From Streptomyces inusitatus (lineage in GTDB: Bacteria; Actinomycetota; Actinomycetes; Streptomycetales; Streptomycetaceae): 64,000 bases of DNA. Below, piece by piece: positions 60,023-64,000 of this stretch. Numbering within the stretch: the first letter of the stretch is position 1; each line of letters starts with the position of its first letter. Both the position numbers and the translations under genes were made by a program. The stretch spans positions 1 to 64,000 of the forward strand of contig NZ_BMWG01000021.1 in NCBI RefSeq assembly GCF_014651115.1. The letters run 5' to 3'. The notes beneath the pieces were generated by a model. It searched no databases and had not been told where the DNA came from. It worked only from the letters and a program-made list of their open reading frames with translations.

Positions 60023-60135
60023 CCCCCGACCGTAGAGCCGCCGGGGTGCCGCCCGCCTCCGTCCCCGGGAGGAGAACCGCCGCTCCGCCCCCGGGCCGAT
60101 GCGCGCCCGGGGCCCGGCCGGGGAGTGTCGGCGGG

Positions 60136-60948
60136 GTGATTGACGTAACCGAACTGACGAAACGACAGGGGCGCGCGACCGTCGTCGACGCGCTGAGCTT
60201 CACCGCCGCACCCGGGCGGGTGACCGGCTTCCTCGGGCCCAACGGCGCGGGGAAGTCCAGCACACTGCGGATGATGGTCGGCCTGGACCGGCCCGACGGG
60301 GGCACGGTCCGCTACGACGGGGTGCCCTACGAGCGGCTGCGCCGCCCGCTCCACGAGGTCGGGGCGCTGCTGGAGACGGAGTCCGTCCATCCGGGGCGCA
60401 GCGGCCGGTCCCATCTGCGGGCGCTCGCCCGCACCCATCGGATCGGCGACCGCCGGGTGGCGGAGGTGATCGAGCTGACCGGGCTCGCGGGGGCGGAGCG
60501 GCGGCGGGCCGGGACGTACTCGCTGGGGATGCGGCAGCGGCTGGGGATCGCGGCGGCGCTGCTCGGCGACCCGGCGGTGCTGCTGCTGGACGAGCCGGTC
60601 AACGGGCTGGACCCGGAGGGGGTGGTGTGGATCCGCTCGCTGATGCGCCGGTGGGCGGGGGACGGCCGCACCGTGCTGGTCTCCTCGCATCTGATGGCCG
60701 AGGCCGCGCTCACCGTCGACGATGTGGTGGTGATCGCCCGGGGGCGGCTGCTCGCGGCGGGCCCGCTGGAGGAGATCGTGTCCGGGCACGCCTCTCCCGG
60801 CGGCTCTCTGGAGGAGGCGTTCATCCGGCTGACCGGGGGCCCGGCCGACCACTCGGCCGGGGCCGGTGCCGGGGCTGGAACCACGGCCGGTGCCGGGGCT
60901 GGAACCGCGGCCGGTGCCGGTCGCTCGGAGCGGGGGAGCACCCGATGA
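60136..60948 (+). CDS. ABC transporter ATP-binding protein (exporter type)
   Basis: 270 residues. Walker A LGPNGAGKSST (Lys40), Q-loop region, signature YSLGMRQRLGIAAALLG, Walker B LLLDEPVNGLDPEG, H-loop VSSHLMAE. This belongs to the CcmA/DrrA-like group that pairs with ABC-2 permeases. The start is GTG 60136; the frame continues 30 codons upstream without similarity. The C-terminus carries a 30-residue Gly-Ala-Thr repeat (GAGAGAGTTAGAGAGTAAG) coded by tandem GC-rich repeats at 60859-60920. The stop overlaps the permease start as ATGA. Confidence 0.92.
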   Translation: MIDVTELTKRQGRATVVDALSFTAAPGRVTGFLGPNGAGKSSTLRMMVGLDRPDGGTVRYDGVPYERLRRPLHEVGALLETESVHPGRSGRSHLRALARTHRIGDRRVAEVIELTGLAGAERRRAGTYSLGMRQRLGIAAALLGDPAVLLLDEPVNGLDPEGVVWIRSLMRRWAGDGRTVLVSSHLMAEAALTVDDVVVIARGRLLAAGPLEEIVSGHASPGGSLEEAFIRLTGGPADHSAGAGAGAGTTAGAGAGTAAGAGRSERGSTR

Positions 60949-61802
60949 CACCGCAGACCACGCCCGTGTCCGCGTCCGCGTCCGCGTCCAGGCCCGGAGC
61001 CGGGCCGAGGAGCCGGGGGCGGTACGACGGGCTCGCGGCCGACTTCGCCGCCGCCGTCTCCGCGGAGTGGCTCAAACTGCGCACCCTGCGCTCCACCTGG
61101 TGGATCCTTCTCGCCTTCTTCGCCGTCGGCACCTCCTTCGCGGTGCTCTACGGCACGGCGGCCGGCGGCCGCGTCGCGGAGCATCTGGGCGACCCCGCCT
61201 TCGACCCGGTCTTCTTCGGGTTCGGCGGCCAGATGATCGCCCAGCTGGCGATGGTCTGTCTGGGGGTGCTGGCCGTCGGCGGCGAGTACTCCTCCGGCAC
61301 GATCCGGTCCTCGCTGGCCGCCGTGCCCCGCCGGGGCCTGTTCTGGGCCGCGAAGTCGGCGGTGCTGGGGGCCGTGGCGCTCGCGGCGGCCCTGCCCGCC
61401 GCGTTCGCCGGCTTCTGGCTGGCCCAGCTTTCGATGGGCCCCGAGCTGAACGTCTCGCTCGGGGATCCGGGCGCGCTGCGCGCCACGCTGGGGGTGGCGG
61501 TCCATCTGACGGTGATCTGTCTGATCTCCGCGGGGGTGACGGCGGTGCTGCGCGGCACGGTGCTCTCGCTCGGCGTCCTGGTGCCGCTGATCTTTCTGCT
61601 GCCCCAGATGATCGGACCGGTGCCGGGGACGGTGGGGCGCCTCGCCTGGTATCTGCCGCAGCTCGCGGGCTCCCAGCTGATGCGGAGCTTCCCGGACGAG
61701 CGGGTGGACTTCGGTCCCGGGGGCGCGCTGGCGGTGATGCTGGTGTGGGCGGCGGTGGCTTTCGCGGGCGGTCTGGCGGCGCTGCGGCGACGCGACGCGT
61801 GA
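60945..61802 (+). CDS. ABC-2 type transporter permease
   Basis: 285 residues. A Ser/Ala/Arg-rich tail precedes SAEWLKLRTLRSTWWIL, the elbow helix of ABC-2 permeases, then about six membrane segments with GGEYSSGTIRSSLAAVPRRG in the first cytoplasmic loop and ending LAALRRRDA. It forms the membrane part of the exporter with the preceding ATPase; the cargo is unknown (a peptide, antibiotic or lipid is plausible given the linked two-component system). The ATG overlaps the ATPase stop by 4 bases. Confidence 0.9.
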   Translation: MTPQTTPVSASASASRPGAGPRSRGRYDGLAADFAAAVSAEWLKLRTLRSTWWILLAFFAVGTSFAVLYGTAAGGRVAEHLGDPAFDPVFFGFGGQMIAQLAMVCLGVLAVGGEYSSGTIRSSLAAVPRRGLFWAAKSAVLGAVALAAALPAAFAGFWLAQLSMGPELNVSLGDPGALRATLGVAVHLTVICLISAGVTAVLRGTVLSLGVLVPLIFLLPQMIGPVPGTVGRLAWYLPQLAGSQLMRSFPDERVDFGPGGALAVMLVWAAVAFAGGLAALRRRDA

Positions 61803-61879
61803 GCGGCTCCCCGGGCGGTCCGGGGGAGTGGGACCCGGGTGCGGTCCAGGAGCCGGTGGCCCGGGTACCCTTGGAGTTC

Positions 61880-62164
61880 ATGAGCACTCTTGAGCCCGAG
61901 CGCGGGTCTGGGACGGGAACCCTCGTAGAGCCGACGCCGCAGGTGTCGCACGGCGACGGCGATCACGAGCGCTTCGCCCATTACGTCCAGAAGGACAAGA
62001 TCATGGCGAGCGCCCTCGACGGCACTCCCGTGGTCGCCCTGTGCGGAAAGGTCTGGGTGCCGGGGCGTGACCCCAAGAAGTACCCGGTCTGTCCGATGTG
62101 CAAGGAAATCTACGAGTCCATGGGCCCGGGCGGGGACAAGGGCAAGGGCGGCAAGGACAAGTAG
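61880..62164 (+). CDS. DUF3039 family protein
   Basis: 94 residues. The core ERFAHYVQKDKIMASALDGTPVVALCGKVWVPGRDPKKYPVCPMCKEIYE contains three Cys (CGKVW and CPMC), a probable zinc-binding site, and the C-terminus is Gly/Lys-rich. The family is conserved in actinobacteria with unknown function. ATG 61880 has GGAG close upstream; the frame is open further 5' only because it overlaps the permease region. A strong terminator follows. Confidence 0.86.
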   Translation: MSTLEPERGSGTGTLVEPTPQVSHGDGDHERFAHYVQKDKIMASALDGTPVVALCGKVWVPGRDPKKYPVCPMCKEIYESMGPGGDKGKGGKDK

Positions 62165-62187
62165 CCGCCGCGGCGAAGACATGAACG

Positions 62188-62231
62188 AACGGCCCCGGGG
62201 GCACGCGAACACGCGTGCCCCCGGGGCCGTT
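62188..62231 (+). terminator. Terminator after the DUF3039 gene
   Basis: A 20-bp perfect stem (62188-62207 with 62212-62231) with a 4-base loop lies 23 bases after the stop. Confidence 0.88.
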
Positions 62232-62385
62232 TCCGTGTCCGTCCGCTCACCGGCCGTTCCCCTTTCGGGCCGTCGGGGCCACAGCCGTTGCACAGGATGC
62301 GTCTGCCGGTCACAGAGTGGTTGAGACCTCTTGTCCCCAGGTTTGTCCCGCTCTAGCCTCCTCGTGTTGTGCAGCACGAAACGTA

Positions 62386-62404
62386 CGTTGCAGATGCTGC
62401 AACG
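62386..62404 (+). promoter_or_regulatory. Operator-like inverted repeat upstream of the second sugar ABC operon
   Basis: CGTTGCAG-ATG-CTGCAACG is a perfect 8-bp inverted repeat, 20 bases before ATG 62425. A second small palindrome GTGC-A-GCAC lies at 62369-62377. TTGCAG/CTGCAA-type sites are bound by LacI-family sugar repressors in Streptomyces, so a repressor site for this operon is likely. Confidence 0.55.
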
Positions 62405-62424
62405 AATACCGTAGGGGACCGCTC

Positions 62425-63729
62425 ATGAAGCTCAGCTCCCGCATCGCCGCTCCGACCGCGGCACTGGTGCTCGCGGGTCTCACCGCGACCGCCTGTGCCC
62501 CCCAGACCTCCGACAACAGCTCCTCGAAGGACGAGAAGTCCGGGACCCTGCGCGTCTGGCTCTTCCAGGAAGTCAACAACGACCCGAAGAAGAAGGTCGT
62601 GGACGAGGCCGTCGCGGCCTTCACCAAGGAGAACAAGGACGCCAAGGTCGAGGTCGAGTACATCCCCGTCGAGACCCGCGCCCAGCGCATCAAGGCCGCC
62701 TTCAACGACCCGAAGAGCGCCCCCGACGTGATCGAGTACGGCAACACCGACACCGCCGGCTATGTCAAGGACGGCGGACTCGCGGACATCAGCGAGGAGT
62801 TCAAGGCCTGGGACGAGGCCAAGAGCAGCGACCCCACCGCGACCCAGTCGGTCACCGTCAACGACAAGATCTACGGTGCTCCCCTCTTCGTCGGCGTCCG
62901 CGCGCTGTACTACCGCACCGACGTCTTCAAGGAGCTGGGCCTCAAGCTGCCCAAGACCCAGGACGAGCTGATCGCCACCGCGAAGAAGATCCGCGAGAAG
63001 AAGCCGGAGCTCTACGGCATGGCGGTCGGCGGCGCGTACACCTACGGTGCGATGCCCTTCATCTGGGCCAACGGCGGCGAGCTGGCCGAGGGCAGCGGAG
63101 GCTCCTACAAGTCGGCCATCAACAGCGAGGCCTCCCAGAAGGGCATCAAGGCCTACACCTCGCTCTTCGGCGACGACAACTGTCCGGCCGCCAAGTGCGC
63201 CGCCATGACCGGCAACGCGGTCGTCACCGCCTTCGCCTCCGGGAAGGCCGCCATGGCCATGGGCGGCGACTTCAGCCACCAGGCCGTCGAGGCGGGCACG
63301 GTGAAGGGCAAGTACGCCGTCGTGCCGCTGCCCGGCATGAAGGAGGGCGAGATCGCCCCGGCCTTCGCGGGCGGAAACAACATCGGCGTCCTGAAGAGCA
63401 CCTCGCACCGCACCCTCGCGGTGGAGCTGACGAAGAAGCTCGCCGGCAAGGAGTCCCAGCGCAAGTTCTTCGACGCCATGGGCTTCCTGCCGACGTACAC
63501 CGACGTCCGTGACGAGGTCGCGAAGAAGAAGCCCTTCGTCGAGCCCTTCGTCAAGACGCTCGGAGCGGGCACCAAGTTCGTCCCCGCCTCCTCCGGCTGG
63601 GGCCAGGTGGACGCCTCCCTCGTCCTGCCGACGATGTTCCAGGAAGTCATCAGCGGCAAGAAGGACGTCGCGAAGGCGTCCGACGAAGCGGCCAAGAAGA
63701 TGGACACGGCGTTCACCGACGCCGGCTGA
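62425..63729 (+). CDS. Sugar ABC transporter substrate-binding lipoprotein
   Basis: 434 residues. The signal peptide ends with the lipobox ATAC (Cys24). The mature protein is a cluster B binding protein: GTLRVWLFQEVNND, EVEYIPVETRAQRIKAAF, APDVIEYGNTDTAGYVKDGGLADIS, GVRALYYRTDVFKELGL, AMAMGGDFSHQA. The sugar is not predictable; the group includes N,N'-diacetylchitobiose (NgcE) and related proteins. AGGGGACC lies before the ATG. A permease gene follows after 5 bases. Confidence 0.92.
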   Translation: MKLSSRIAAPTAALVLAGLTATACAPQTSDNSSSKDEKSGTLRVWLFQEVNNDPKKKVVDEAVAAFTKENKDAKVEVEYIPVETRAQRIKAAFNDPKSAPDVIEYGNTDTAGYVKDGGLADISEEFKAWDEAKSSDPTATQSVTVNDKIYGAPLFVGVRALYYRTDVFKELGLKLPKTQDELIATAKKIREKKPELYGMAVGGAYTYGAMPFIWANGGELAEGSGGSYKSAINSEASQKGIKAYTSLFGDDNCPAAKCAAMTGNAVVTAFASGKAAMAMGGDFSHQAVEAGTVKGKYAVVPLPGMKEGEIAPAFAGGNNIGVLKSTSHRTLAVELTKKLAGKESQRKFFDAMGFLPTYTDVRDEVAKKKPFVEPFVKTLGAGTKFVPASSGWGQVDASLVLPTMFQEVISGKKDVAKASDEAAKKMDTAFTDAG

Positions 63730-63734
63730 CCGAC

Positions 63735-64000
63735 ATGACCCACCAAGCGACAGCCGCCGGCCCGGCCGCGGTCTCCCCCAAGACCGCGCCGGCCCCGGCC
63801 GCGAAGCCCCCCAGAAAACGATCCGGCCGCAAGGGCGGGCGCTGGACGCCCTGGCTCTATCTGCTGCCCGCGCTCGTCGTCCTCGCCGCGCTGCTGGTCT
63901 ACCCGATCTACCAGCTCGGCCTGATCTCCTTCCTCGAATACACCCAGGCACAGGTCAGCGGCGGCGAGCCGACCACCTTCAAGGGCCTCGGCAACTACCG
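63735..64000 (+). CDS. Sugar ABC transporter permease (partial, runs off the window)
   Basis: Only the first 88 codons are present. An Ala/Pro/Lys-rich cytoplasmic tail is followed by the first membrane segment (WLYLLPALVVLAALLVYPIYQLGLISFLEY) and GGEPTTFKGLGNY, typical of MalF/UgpA-type permeases. It begins 5 bases after the binding-protein stop, so the two form an operon; the rest lies beyond 64000. Confidence 0.9.
   Translation, partial: MTHQATAAGPAAVSPKTAPAPAAKPPRKRSGRKGGRWTPWLYLLPALVVLAALLVYPIYQLGLISFLEYTQAQVSGGEPTTFKGLGNY

Noticed and set aside
60627..60944. Upstream extension of the ABC-2 permease
   Set aside because: It is the ATPase gene read in another frame; the ATGA overlap at 60945 is the natural start.

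Overview
The window reads as chromosomal core of a Streptomyces (high-GC actinomycete). Reasons: codon third positions are almost all G/C, GTG and TTG starts are common, and known Streptomyces blocks are present (mtrA-mtrB-lpqB, comF-hpf, secA, a ~180 kDa NAD-glutamate dehydrogenase, pkaA/pkaB, prfB, ftsE-ftsX-smpB-ssrA, sigU/rsuA, hupA, murA). From memory the order matches the S. coelicolor stretch from about SCO3014 down to SCO2946; this was not checked by a search. No prophage, CRISPR array, insertion sequence or tRNA was seen.

Layout. 1-46 is the 3' end of a 5S rRNA, so an rRNA operon ends at the left edge. 435-7618 holds a membrane protein (frame broken at a 16-G run), divergent mtnA, then the envelope-signalling operon mtrA-mtrB-lpqB. 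7732-10479 holds comF, the ribosome hibernation factor hpf and an orphan NarL-type regulator. 10543-18264 holds an AlkX/YcaQ-like glycosylase, a GNAT acetyltransferase, secA, an Rv3235-like protein, a DUF6912-like protein, a HAD phosphatase and a DJ-1/PfpI protein. 18807-23813 is the NAD-glutamate dehydrogenase. 24004-30767 holds an ECF sigma factor with a CU044_5270-like partner, a GT87-type membrane protein, and a sugar ABC operon (binding protein and two permeases, no ATPase).

30981-38092 pairs an FHA/EccC-like ATPase with two divergently transcribed Ser/Thr kinases, PkaA and PkaB, a plausible phospho-signalling module. prfB is followed by a secreted LAxTG protein made mostly of Gly-Thr-Thr triplets. 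Then come ftsE-ftsX, a C-terminal processing protease, smpB and its tmRNA. Next to the tmRNA is a decayed MFS/LysR pair.

46818-55876 holds a serine hydrolase, a CGNR zinc-finger protein, sigU-rsuA, a HelD-like helicase, an NAD-malic enzyme behind a long structured leader, and HU. 55990-64000 holds murA, YqgE/AlgH, a LuxR/HK two-component pair divergent from an ABC exporter, a DUF3039 protein, and the start of a second sugar ABC operon that runs off the right edge.

The most unusual items are the Gly-Thr-Thr sortase substrate, the sugar permease carrying an extracytoplasmic beta-sandwich-like insertion, the FHA-ATPase/PkaA/PkaB cluster with repeated ADPT-x-VLP motifs in PkaA, the structured leader ahead of the malic enzyme, and the erosion beside ssrA. 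I saw no clear new defence or biosynthetic system.
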